Source: an uncultured Ruegeria sp. (GTDB taxonomy: Bacteria; Pseudomonadota; Alphaproteobacteria; Rhodobacterales; Rhodobacteraceae). From it: a stretch of DNA of 64,000 nt. The translations under genes were made by a program, and so were the position numbers. Positions 47,613-55,651 of this stretch are shown here, one piece after another. The notes beneath the pieces were generated by a model, which was not told the DNA's origin, did not search any database, and saw only the letters and a program-made list of their open reading frames with translations. Position 1 is the first letter of the stretch; each line of letters starts with the position of its first letter. The stretch spans positions 124,001 to 188,000 of the forward strand of contig NZ_CANMFF010000010.1 of the NCBI RefSeq assembly GCF_947497005.1. Reading direction: 5' to 3'.

Positions 47613-47640
47613 TTTCATATGGTGAATTAATCTTTCATAT
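47613..47640. promoter_or_regulatory. Direct repeat TTTCATAT, 20 bases apart, next to bhcR
   Basis: Copies at 47613-47620 and 47633-47640 lie about two helical turns apart in an AT-rich stretch, ending just before the bhcR ribosome site (GAAGG). The spacing would allow side-by-side protein binding, for example in autoregulation. Confidence 0.4.
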
Positions 47641-47656
47641 ATGATCGAAGGTTTTT

Positions 47657-48502
47657 ATGGAATCTCAAGACAATGGCCCCGAATCCCGTCGCAAAGCCAG
47701 GGGAAGACCAAGGGGATGGGATGACAAGACGGCTCAGAACACGATCAAATCGTTGGACAGGGCGATGGAGGTTTTCGAGTATCTGAGCGAGGCGCAAGGT
47801 AAGGCGTTGACGGCGCTTTCCGATGAAATGGGCCAGTCGCCGGCGACCGTTTATCGTATCCTCGTGACGCTGGAGGGTAGGGGGCTTGTCGAATTCGATC
47901 ACGACCAACAGGTCTGGCATATCGGTCCCCGTGCGTTTGTCATAGGTTCACGATTCTTAAGACGTACCAGCCTTGTGGACCGGGCAAGACCGGTCATGCG
48001 AAAGCTGATGGAAGTCACGGGCGAGACCGCCAATCTAGGTGTCGAGAAAGAAGGTTCAGTTTTGTTTCTGAGTCAGGTGGAAACCCATGCCAGTATCCGC
48101 GCGTTTTTCCCACCAGGCACACTTTCACCAATGCATGCGTCGGGCATTGGGAAAGCTTTGTTGGCATATATGGATGAAGATCGGTTGAACCGGTTGTTGG
48201 CCGCAGTAGAATTGCAGGCCTTCACTGATCGCTCGATTACCAATCCGGATGCGCTGAAAGAAGATCTTGCTAATGTCAGGGCGCGGGGATTCTCGATAGA
48301 CAACGAAGAAAAGAACACGGGCATGCGATGCATTGCTGCGCCCGTCTTCGATATCAGTCGGGAGGCGGTTGCCGGAATTTCAGTGTCAGGACCGACCAGC
48401 CGCGTCTGCGAGGCCGAGATTGAACGGTTAAGCCGCCCTGTCATCGAGGCGGCTCATCAGCTGACCCTTGCCATCGGCGGGACCTTTATTCCGCCGTCTT
48501 GA
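47657..48502 (+). CDS. bhcR: IclR-family regulator of the bhc cluster, BhcR
   Basis: The protein is 281 residues with a basic N-terminal tail, the IclR winged helix (IKSLDRAMEVFEYLSEAQGK, TALSDEMGQSPATVYRILVT) and the IclR effector domain (TGETANLGVEKEGSVLFLSQ, SGIGKALLAYMDEDRLNRLL). It is divergent from bhcABCD. In the characterised system the BhcR orthologue responds to glyoxylate. Its 3' end overlaps by 17 bases, tail to tail, the ureidoglycine aminohydrolase gene. Confidence 0.93.
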   Translation: MESQDNGPESRRKARGRPRGWDDKTAQNTIKSLDRAMEVFEYLSEAQGKALTALSDEMGQSPATVYRILVTLEGRGLVEFDHDQQVWHIGPRAFVIGSRFLRRTSLVDRARPVMRKLMEVTGETANLGVEKEGSVLFLSQVETHASIRAFFPPGTLSPMHASGIGKALLAYMDEDRLNRLLAAVELQAFTDRSITNPDALKEDLANVRARGFSIDNEEKNTGMRCIAAPVFDISREAVAGISVSGPTSRVCEAEIERLSRPVIEAAHQLTLAIGGTFIPPS

Positions 48503-49352
48503 GGCGCTGATGCTGGGGGTAAGCAGCGGGTCCCGGTCGCAGTGCCATATGGCGGTTCACGTCCTTATAGAGCAGATAGCGGAATTTGCCCGGACCGCCT
48601 GCATAGCAAGCCTGGGGGCAGAACGCGCGCAACCACATGTAATCGCCCGCCTCAACTTCGACCCAGTCATTGTTCAGACGATAAACAGCCTTTCCTTCCA
48701 GCACATAAAGACCATGCTCCATGACATGGGTTTCAAGGAAGGGAATGACGGCGCCGGGCTCAAAAGTCACCACGGTTACGTGCATGTCGTGGCGCAAGTC
48801 ACTCGGATCGACAAAACGCGTTGTGGCCCATTTGCCATCCGTGCCAGGCATCGGCGTTGGCGCGATCTCGTTTTCGTTAAGGATCAGAATATCGGGGGCA
48901 TCAAGCCCTTCCACGGCTTCATAAGCCTTTCGAATCCAATGGAATCGTAGGGCTTCATTCCGGTGGTTTCGCAGGGTCCAATCACTCTTGGGGGGCAGGT
49001 AGGCATAGCCGCCTGGGGTGAGTTCATGGGTCGTGCCATCGGCAATCAATGTCGCGGTGCCTTCGACCACGAACAGAACGCCTTCGGCTTCGGGATCGGT
49101 CTCAGGCCGGTCAGAGCCACCACCAGGCTGAACCTCCATGATGTATTGCGAAAATGTCTCTGCAAAACCGCTCAGCGGGCGCGAGATCACCCAAAGGCGC
49201 GTGTCATCCCAGAACGGCAGAAAACTGGTCACAATGTCTCGCATTGTACCCTTCGGGATCACGGCATAAGCGTCAGTAAATACAGCACGGTCCGTCAATA
49301 GTTGTTCCTGACCGGGATGCCCACCGCGTGGCGCGAAATACTTGGTGCTCAT
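48486..49352 (-). CDS. allE: (S)-ureidoglycine aminohydrolase
   Basis: Releases ammonia from S-ureidoglycine to give ureidoglycolate, the step before AllA. The 288-residue bicupin matches the family: two cupin halves, with GVLFVVEGTATLIADGTTHE and GGYAYLPPKSDWTLRNH in the first, and VIPFLETHVMEHGLYVLEGK and GDYMWLRAFCPQACYAGGPG (metal site and glutamate) in the second. It lies apart from the other purine genes, beyond the bhc cluster, linking the two loci in function. Confidence 0.93.
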   Translation of the reverse strand: MSTKYFAPRGGHPGQEQLLTDRAVFTDAYAVIPKGTMRDIVTSFLPFWDDTRLWVISRPLSGFAETFSQYIMEVQPGGGSDRPETDPEAEGVLFVVEGTATLIADGTTHELTPGGYAYLPPKSDWTLRNHRNEALRFHWIRKAYEAVEGLDAPDILILNENEIAPTPMPGTDGKWATTRFVDPSDLRHDMHVTVVTFEPGAVIPFLETHVMEHGLYVLEGKAVYRLNNDWVEVEAGDYMWLRAFCPQACYAGGPGKFRYLLYKDVNRHMALRPGPAAYPQHQRLKTAE

Positions 49353-49700
49353 GTATGCTCCTGAAACTATTCATGTGCCCAAAATATGCGCCGAGCAATT
49401 GGTGCGAACCACCCGCAAAAAGGTGACAGCTCTATTCGAAAAGATTTGAAAAAACCGGTATTATGCAACGAATTGATGGGCGCGAAGTGATCCTATACAC
49501 ACGCTGGTGCAGCATTTCGGATTCATGGGAAACGTCTGGCAATTGACGCTGATCCTGTTTTCGACCGAGCAACCATCGGCATATTTCGGTCGGATGTCGG
49601 TTTTTTTGATCTCGTTCCAAAGTTCAGAAAATCTGAAGGACGGTATGCTGTTTGCGGTCTTTTTCTGGGTTAAATGCGGTGTCTACACCTTCAAAGCCAC
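49353..49700. other. Intergenic region, no recognised gene
   Basis: About 350 bases. The part just before the aminohydrolase gene is AT-rich (TATTCGAAAAGATTTGAAAAAACC, two TTYGAAAA half sites, near 49434-49457). Short open frames on both strands have no motif or clear ribosome site. Confidence 0.4.
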
Positions 49701-50444
49701 TTAGAGACCGGAAACCATCGATCCTTCGCGCGTTGATAGTTCAAAATCAAAATCTTCGCTGTAATTGGCACTCATGAACTTTACAAACCGGTCGTGGAAA
49801 TGCCGTGTATGGTAGTGCGCCAGCGTATCCGCTTTGATCACGTCTTTGTCTCGAATGGCTTCGATCATATCGTAGTGATCCGGGCTAAGGAGGTGTTCAG
49901 TCGCAGATTCGGCCAAATAGTCGAAATGCATGTGCAAAATGCGTCGCCCCTCGGCAAGAAGTTGACCATACGCCCGTTCAAGATAGGGATTTCTGCCCGC
50001 AGCGGCGATAGCCATATGAAACTCATAATTGGTTGCCGACATCTCAAGATAGTTGTTTTCGCTGCACGCACGATCGAAGGCCTCGGCCAAAACTGCGATC
50101 TTCTCGATTTCGTCTTCTTTACGGTATTGTGCGGCCAGCCTGGTATTAATCCGCTGAAGAAAGTCCAACGCTTCTACATATCGCGGAAAACCCGCGAAAT
50201 CGATTGGCGCGACCAATGTCGACCGGTTTGAAAGCATCACCACTAGACCTTCGGCGGAAAGTCGAACCAGAGCCTCGCGCACAGGTGAACGTGACATCGC
50301 GAATCGTTCCGAAAGGCTTGTTTCGTCCAACGGTGACCCCGGTTTCAGTTCAAGAGTCAGAATCTCTCTCTTGAGTTCGTCATAAACAAACTTCGATCCA
50401 CGGCCTTTCGCATGACGTTGAGGAAGTCGCTGTGAATCAACCAT
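49701..50444 (-). CDS. GntR-family regulator (FCD/FadR subgroup)
   Basis: The protein is 247 residues with a GntR winged helix (FVYDELKREILTLELKPGSP, LDETSLSERFAMSRSPVREA) and a helical FCD-type effector domain (NYEFHMAIAAAGRNPYLERA, HYHTRHFHDRF with likely metal-binding His). It is divergent from the amino-acid importer and catabolic genes downstream, and the intergenic region has repeated TGTCGACA palindromes, so it is the probable repressor of that cluster. Confidence 0.92.
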   Translation of the reverse strand: MVDSQRLPQRHAKGRGSKFVYDELKREILTLELKPGSPLDETSLSERFAMSRSPVREALVRLSAEGLVVMLSNRSTLVAPIDFAGFPRYVEALDFLQRINTRLAAQYRKEDEIEKIAVLAEAFDRACSENNYLEMSATNYEFHMAIAAAGRNPYLERAYGQLLAEGRRILHMHFDYLAESATEHLLSPDHYDMIEAIRDKDVIKADTLAHYHTRHFHDRFVKFMSANYSEDFDFELSTREGSMVSGL

Positions 50445-50510
50445 TTTTCCAAGGTCCCTAATAAAGTGCCCGCTTCGCGTATCTCAGGCGTAACTAAGTT
50501 TTTATTGACA

Positions 50511-50555
50511 TGTCGCCATAGTGTCGACAAAAAACATGCAGACAAATTGTCGACA
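50511..50555. promoter_or_regulatory. Repeated TGTCGACA palindromes before the importer operon
   Basis: Exact TGTCGACA copies lie at 50522-50529 and 50548-50555, with a related TGTCGCCA at 50511-50518. A TTGACA box lies at 50505-50510. The second copy ends just before the GGGAGGG ribosome site of the binding-protein gene. Placement over promoter and leader suits repression by the divergent GntR protein. Confidence 0.6.
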
Positions 50556-50568
50556 CAGGGAGGGTAAA

Positions 50569-51612
50569 ATGAAATTTTCCAGGGTGATTGCATCTTCTGC
50601 AATGGCGTTAATTGCGGCTTCTCAGGTGGCGCACGCACAAGTTGCCGAGGGCAGCCGTCTGAATACTGTTCTCGAACGCGGCTCGCTTCTGTGTAGTGGC
50701 CACAACGGTTCGTTTCTTGGATTCGCCGAGGTCGACGATCAGGGAAACTGGCGGGGTGTTGACATCGACCTGTGCAAAGCCCTTGCTGCTGGTCTTTTTG
50801 GTACTTCCGAAGGCAACCTGGAGATTGTTCCCATCAGCTGGGCTCAGCGTTGGCCGTCCCTGCAATCCGGTGACATCGACGTCGTCATCAAAGTATCCGG
50901 CTGGACCCAAAGCCGGGACACCGAGCTGAACCTGGCTTACAGCCGTCCATATTTCATCGGGGCCTTTCAAACCATGGCCCGTGTGGATCTCGGCGCCAAT
51001 TCCATGGCGGACCTCGCTGGCGGCACGATCTGTGTTGCAGCGGGTACATCGACCGAACGCGCCACTGCAACATATCTCGACACTCACAAGATCGACGCAG
51101 AAATGCTGACTTTTGAAAACGGTGACGAATTACGCAATTCCTATTACGAAGGCCGCTGCGACGGGTTGGTTGAATGGGCGCCCAGCCTTGCTGCCGGTCG
51201 CGTCGACGCCCCGGATGGGGCCGATGCGCATGCCATCCTATCGGACGTCATCGCATTGGAAGCGGAAGGCATCATAGTTCCCGAAGGCGATCCGGATTGG
51301 CTGGATGTGCAGAACTGGATGTTGTCGTCGCTGTGGTTCGCCGAAATGGAAGGGATCACCTCAGAGAACGTCGACGAAGTGCGTGCCAACCCGCCCTCAG
51401 CCACAGTTGGAACCTTTCTTGGCGTAAACCCGGGTTATGGCGCGCGTCTGGGGCTTCCTGACGACTGGGCCTACAACATGATCAAGGAAGTCGGCAACTT
51501 TGCCGAAATCTACGAACGCAACATCGGATCTGGTTCTCCCTACAACCTTCCGCGAGGGATCAACAATCTCTATAACGCGGGCGGTGTCTTCTATCCGATG
51601 ATCATCGACTAG
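50569..51612 (+). CDS. Amino-acid ABC transporter substrate-binding protein (AapJ/BztA type)
   Basis: The protein is 347 residues with a signal peptide (KFSRVIASSAMALIAASQVA, cut after HAQ) and the family core (GVDIDLCKALAAGLFGTSEG, DIDVVIKVSGWTQSRDTELN, GRCDGLVEWAPSLAAGRVDA). Members bind polar amino acids. The ATG at 50569 is favoured by GGGAGGG upstream. It heads a four-gene Aap-type importer set; a strong hairpin separates it from the permease genes, as often seen for highly expressed binding proteins. Confidence 0.93.
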   Translation: MKFSRVIASSAMALIAASQVAHAQVAEGSRLNTVLERGSLLCSGHNGSFLGFAEVDDQGNWRGVDIDLCKALAAGLFGTSEGNLEIVPISWAQRWPSLQSGDIDVVIKVSGWTQSRDTELNLAYSRPYFIGAFQTMARVDLGANSMADLAGGTICVAAGTSTERATATYLDTHKIDAEMLTFENGDELRNSYYEGRCDGLVEWAPSLAAGRVDAPDGADAHAILSDVIALEAEGIIVPEGDPDWLDVQNWMLSSLWFAEMEGITSENVDEVRANPPSATVGTFLGVNPGYGARLGLPDDWAYNMIKEVGNFAEIYERNIGSGSPYNLPRGINNLYNAGGVFYPMIID

Positions 51613-51627
51613 TCTGTCGATCCGTTC

Positions 51628-51653
51628 CGGGTGCAGCCCTTGGGCTGCACCCG
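51628..51653 (+). terminator. Hairpin between binding-protein and permease genes
   Basis: Twelve-base arms CGGGTGCAGCCC / GGGCTGCACCCG separated by TT begin 15 bases after the stop. Only three T follow, so it probably acts as a partial terminator or 3' stabiliser, giving more binding protein than permease mRNA. Confidence 0.7.
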
Positions 51654-51682
51654 TTTCTGGCCAGGTCAACGGAAAGAAGCTG

Positions 51683-52849
51683 ATGCAAACGCTCATTAAA
51701 AACAGACGGGTCAGGGATGCGGGGCTGCAATTCGCCTTTGTCGGTGGGATTGTGGCAATTCTGGTGATCATGGTGTTGGTTGGTCGCACCAATCTTGAGG
51801 CTCAGGGCCTAACGTCAGGGTTCGGTTTTCTTGAGCGGGCAACAGGCTGGCGTATCAGCTTTTCCCTCATCGACTACAGCACCAACTCCACTTACGCTCG
51901 GGCAATCCTTGTTGGCATCCTCAATTCACTGTTTCTTGGCGCTATTGCGCTACCGATTGCCACTGTCATTGGGGTCGCGGTGGGTGTGATGCGTACATCG
52001 GGTAACGGGATGGCCGAACTGGTTGGCACCACATTTGTCGAACTGTTTCGCAACGCACCACTGATCCTGCAACTATTGTTCTGGTATACGCTGTTATTGG
52101 GACTGCCGAGCCCGCGCAACGCAGAGCCCATTCTGGGCGGCATCGCGTTGACCGGTCGCGGTATCTATATCCCCGGTCTAAACGTTACAGGCGGTTCAGT
52201 TTTTGCGACCATCCTCATACTGGTCGCTACTTTTGCACTGGCGCTTTGGCTGGGTGCCAAGCGTTGGCCGGATCTTCATCTGCGACAGGCTGGCAAAGAG
52301 CGAAAGCTGCTGTGGTCTGTTTCGTTGGTCATTGCTCTTGTCGCGATGTGGCTTGGTCGAATTCCTGAAACGTCCCTAGTCAACTTTCCCGAAGCGGCTG
52401 GGTTGAATTACCGTGGCGGAATACGGGTCTCGCCCGAACTGATGGCCTGTCTCGTCGCCATCGCGATTTACGGTGCGGCTTACATTGCTGAAATCGTACG
52501 CGCCGGGTTCAATGCCATCCCCAACGGCCAGTCCGAAGCCGGTCGCGCCCTGGGCCTGACGCCCTGGTATATCTTTAGTCGCATTCGCTTGCCGCTGGCC
52601 ATCCGCATCGTGATGCCGACCCTGATCAACCAGTATGTCTGGCTGTTCAAGGCAACAACCATAGGCATCGCCATCAGCTTTACCGACTTTTTCATGATCA
52701 TCAGCACCGCGATCAACCAATCCGGGCAGACGCTGGAGCTGATTGCAATCCTGATGGGTGGCTTTCTGATCATCAACTACTCGATGGCCTGGGTTTTGAA
52801 CCGCGTGAACGACGCGATCAAGCTCAAGGGCACGCAGCTGAGGATCTGA
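51683..52849 (+). CDS. Amino-acid ABC transporter permease (AapQ/BztB type)
   Basis: The protein is 388 residues, long for this permease class but normal for Aap/Bzt systems because of extra N-terminal and central segments. It has several membrane helices, and the cytoplasmic EAA loop reads IPNGQSEAGRALGLTPWYIF. The typical VELFRNAPLILQLLFWY motif comes early. It pairs with the next permease gene and the ATPase encoded downstream. Confidence 0.93.
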   Translation: MQTLIKNRRVRDAGLQFAFVGGIVAILVIMVLVGRTNLEAQGLTSGFGFLERATGWRISFSLIDYSTNSTYARAILVGILNSLFLGAIALPIATVIGVAVGVMRTSGNGMAELVGTTFVELFRNAPLILQLLFWYTLLLGLPSPRNAEPILGGIALTGRGIYIPGLNVTGGSVFATILILVATFALALWLGAKRWPDLHLRQAGKERKLLWSVSLVIALVAMWLGRIPETSLVNFPEAAGLNYRGGIRVSPELMACLVAIAIYGAAYIAEIVRAGFNAIPNGQSEAGRALGLTPWYIFSRIRLPLAIRIVMPTLINQYVWLFKATTIGIAISFTDFFMIISTAINQSGQTLELIAILMGGFLIINYSMAWVLNRVNDAIKLKGTQLRI

Positions 52850-52852
52850 GCG

Positions 52853-53926
52853 ATGACTGATCTTTCAATGCAGCATACTCTGTCGTTCAAAACTGTGAAA
52901 AAGCACTATTTTGCGACGCCGCTGAACAGTGCGATCACTGTTCTGCTTGCAGTGTTCACGGCTTGGGTGCTGTGGGGCTTATTCAATTGGGCCTTCCTCG
53001 ACGCGATTTGGGGATACGGAAAAAACGAAGAATGCCGCACGCATGAAGATGGCGCATGTTGGTCCTTTGTGGCAACGCGTTGGCGCATTGTTTTGTTTGG
53101 TCTTTACCCTTTTGAAGAACAGTGGCGGTCCGCGCTGGCCTGTATCGTCATGCTCGTGGTGGCGATCCTGTCGTGTGTTCCTGTTTTCTGGAGCGCCAAA
53201 AGATTACCAACTCTTTGGGTGATCGGATTTGCAACGTTCTATATCCTTATGCGTGGCGGTGTTTTAGGACTGACGCCAGTGGTCGAGCGCGATTGGGGCG
53301 GGCTGTCGCTGACGGTTTTCATCTTCGCGGCGGTGTGCTTGTTGGGCATGCCCTTGTCCATCATCTTCGCGCTGTTGCGCAGGTCAGAAATGCCGTGGAT
53401 CGCCAGAACAATGGCGTTGGTGATTGACGTCATCCGATCCCTGCCGCTGCTTTCGATCATGTTTACTTTCGCCATTGTCCTGCCCTTTGTGCTGCCGGAC
53501 TGGGCGATCGGCGACAAGCTGTATCGCGTGATCATCGGCTACGCGATATTCTTTGCCTGCTATCAGGCCGAGATCATTCGTGGCGGCATGCAGGCCCTCC
53601 CGGCCGGTCAGGAAGAGGCGGCCAAGGCCCTTGGAATGGGCTACTGGAACCGGGTCGGTTATGTCGTTCTACCGCAAGCTTTTCGTAATGCGTTGCCGCC
53701 CACCATCAACCAGTTCGTCATCACGTTCAAAGAAACCTCGCTGGTCACCATTATCGGCTTCTTCGACATCCTTGCCTCGGGCCGGGCCGCGGCGGGGACC
53801 GCCGATTGGAGCTTCGCGACGATCGAGATGTACGTGTTTGTCGGGCTCATATTCTTTGTCTTTGTATTCTCACTGTCCCGCTACGGTGCCTATCTGGAAC
53901 ACCGCTTGAATGTTGGCAGTCGCTGA
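52853..53926 (+). CDS. Amino-acid ABC transporter permease (AapM/BztC type)
   Basis: The protein is 357 residues with about eight hydrophobic segments. The long loop after the first helix, which carries Cys residues (NEECRTHEDGACWSFVA), is characteristic of AapM/BztC. The EAA loop reads LPAGQEEAAKALGMGYWNRV. It starts three bases after the previous permease gene and is followed by the ATPase gene. Confidence 0.93.
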   Translation: MTDLSMQHTLSFKTVKKHYFATPLNSAITVLLAVFTAWVLWGLFNWAFLDAIWGYGKNEECRTHEDGACWSFVATRWRIVLFGLYPFEEQWRSALACIVMLVVAILSCVPVFWSAKRLPTLWVIGFATFYILMRGGVLGLTPVVERDWGGLSLTVFIFAAVCLLGMPLSIIFALLRRSEMPWIARTMALVIDVIRSLPLLSIMFTFAIVLPFVLPDWAIGDKLYRVIIGYAIFFACYQAEIIRGGMQALPAGQEEAAKALGMGYWNRVGYVVLPQAFRNALPPTINQFVITFKETSLVTIIGFFDILASGRAAAGTADWSFATIEMYVFVGLIFFVFVFSLSRYGAYLEHRLNVGSR

Positions 53927-53938
53927 GGAGAACTGCTC

Positions 53939-54679
53939 ATGCCAGACCAAGCCATCTCGATCCGCGCGATGAATAAGTACTACGGCGGATTCCATGCGTT
54001 GAAGGACATCGATCTGGACGTGGATCGTGGTGAGAAAGTTGTGATTTGCGGCCCATCGGGATCAGGAAAATCGACGCTGATCCGGTGCATCAACCGGCTG
54101 GAAGAACATCAAGCCGGGACCATCAAGGTCAATGGCATCCCGCTGGACGACAATGTTGACAACATCGACGAAATTCGCCGCGAGGCCGGGATGGTGTTTC
54201 AAAATTTCAACCTGTTTCCTCACATGACCATCCTTGAGAATTGCACGCTGGCTCCGACGCTTGTGCGCAAGCAAACCCGCCAACAAGCCGAAGAAACCGC
54301 CATGTCCTACCTCGAACGGGTCAAAATCCCCGAGCAGGCGCATAAATATCCCGGCGAACTTTCAGGGGGTCAGCAGCAGCGTGTCGCCATTGCCCGTGCC
54401 CTGTGTATGGCGCCTGAGATCATGCTGTTCGATGAGCCTACGTCGGCACTGGACCCGGAAATGATATCCGAAGTGCTGGATGTGATGGTCGGCCTCGCCG
54501 AGGAAGGCATGACCATGGTCTGCGTAACGCATGAGATGGGTTTTGCCCGCCAAGTGGCCGATCGAGTGATTTTCATGGCGGATGGACAAATCATTGAACA
54601 GGCTCCACCCGGTGAGTTTTTTGACAATCCCACAAGTGAACGCACAAGAACATTCCTGGGCCAGGTCCTGGGTCACTGA
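53939..54679 (+). CDS. Amino-acid ABC transporter ATPase (AapP/BztD type)
   Basis: The protein is 246 residues with all ABC motifs: Walker [11 protein letters not shown]-loop [11 protein letters not shown], signature [16 protein letters not shown], Walker [13 protein letters not shown] and the switch His in CVTHEMGFA. It completes the importer and is followed after 12 bases by the aminotransferase gene, tying transport to the catabolic genes. Confidence 0.96.
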   Translation: MPDQAISIRAMNKYYGGFHALKDIDLDVDRGEKVVICGPSGSGKSTLIRCINRLEEHQAGTIKVNGIPLDDNVDNIDEIRREAGMVFQNFNLFPHMTILENCTLAPTLVRKQTRQQAEETAMSYLERVKIPEQAHKYPGELSGGQQQRVAIARALCMAPEIMLFDEPTSALDPEMISEVLDVMVGLAEEGMTMVCVTHEMGFARQVADRVIFMADGQIIEQAPPGEFFDNPTSERTRTFLGQVLGH

Positions 54680-54691
54680 ACAGAGAATAAG

Positions 54692-55651
54692 ATGCCAATG
54701 GATACCCCTGAAATTTCTACCCATGACGCTGAAGCAGACCCGCGCAATGACCGGTTGCTGATTTACGTGAACGGCGCGCTTGTGCCCAAGAGCGAGGCTA
54801 AGGTCTCGGTCTATGACAGTGGGTTCATGCTGGGCGATGGCATGTGGGAAGGCCTTCGTCTGTATGACGGTGAATGGGCGTTTTTTGACGACCATATGGA
54901 CCGGCTGTTCAACTCACTCAAATCAGTCTCTATCGATATCGGGATAGGGCCTGACGGTGTCCGAGACCTTCTGGATCGAACGGCGGCGGCCAATGGAATG
55001 GTCTCTGATGCTCATTGTCGATTGATGGTTACGCGCGGTCGCAAGGTGAAACCGTTTCAGCATCCCGGCCTCAGCAGATTTGGTCCCACGATTGTGGCAG
55101 TCGTCGAACATTCCAAGCCTGCCGAAGACCTGCAATCGCGGGGAATTCGGCTGGCCACCGTGCCTCAGGTCCGGGGTCTGCCGACCAGCCAGGACCCGAA
55201 ATTCAACAGCCATTCAAAGCTGAATTGTGTGATTGCTTGTCTGCAGGCGGAACAAGCCGGGGCAGATGAAGCTTTGATGCTCGACCCGCACGGCTTTGTG
55301 AACACAACAAATGCCTGCAATTTCTTCATCGTCAGGCGTGGCGAAGTTTGGACCTCAACCGGTGATTACTGCATGAACGGTGTCACACGCGCCAATGTCA
55401 TCGAGATTTGCCGCCAGAATGACATTCCGGTCTTTGAGAAGAACTTCTCGCTTTACGAGGCCTATGGCGCGGATGAGGCATTTCTGACCGGTACGTTCGG
55501 GGCGCAAACACCCGTCGCTTCGATCGACGGCAAAGACATCGGCGAAGAGGGTGGTGCAGGCTCCATAACCCGTCGCATCCGAGCGCTGTACAAGGACCTT
55601 GTCGCCCAAAACGTGGCAGGCCAGCAATCCCTGCGTGGAAAAAAGTCATGA
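54692..55651 (+). CDS. Class IV PLP aminotransferase (D-amino acid / branched-chain type)
   Basis: The protein is 319 residues of the fold-type IV family, with KVSVYDSGFMLGDGMWEGLR near the N-terminus, the PLP Lys in NSHSKLNCVIACLQAEQAGA and the phosphate-binding GVTRANVIEICRQNDIPV and GTFGAQTPVASIDG segments. Members act on D-alanine, branched-chain amino acids or 4-amino-4-deoxychorismate; the exact substrate is not decided. It follows the ATPase gene, and its stop overlaps the sulfatase start. Confidence 0.9.
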   Translation: MPMDTPEISTHDAEADPRNDRLLIYVNGALVPKSEAKVSVYDSGFMLGDGMWEGLRLYDGEWAFFDDHMDRLFNSLKSVSIDIGIGPDGVRDLLDRTAAANGMVSDAHCRLMVTRGRKVKPFQHPGLSRFGPTIVAVVEHSKPAEDLQSRGIRLATVPQVRGLPTSQDPKFNSHSKLNCVIACLQAEQAGADEALMLDPHGFVNTTNACNFFIVRRGEVWTSTGDYCMNGVTRANVIEICRQNDIPVFEKNFSLYEAYGADEAFLTGTFGAQTPVASIDGKDIGEEGGAGSITRRIRALYKDLVAQNVAGQQSLRGKKS

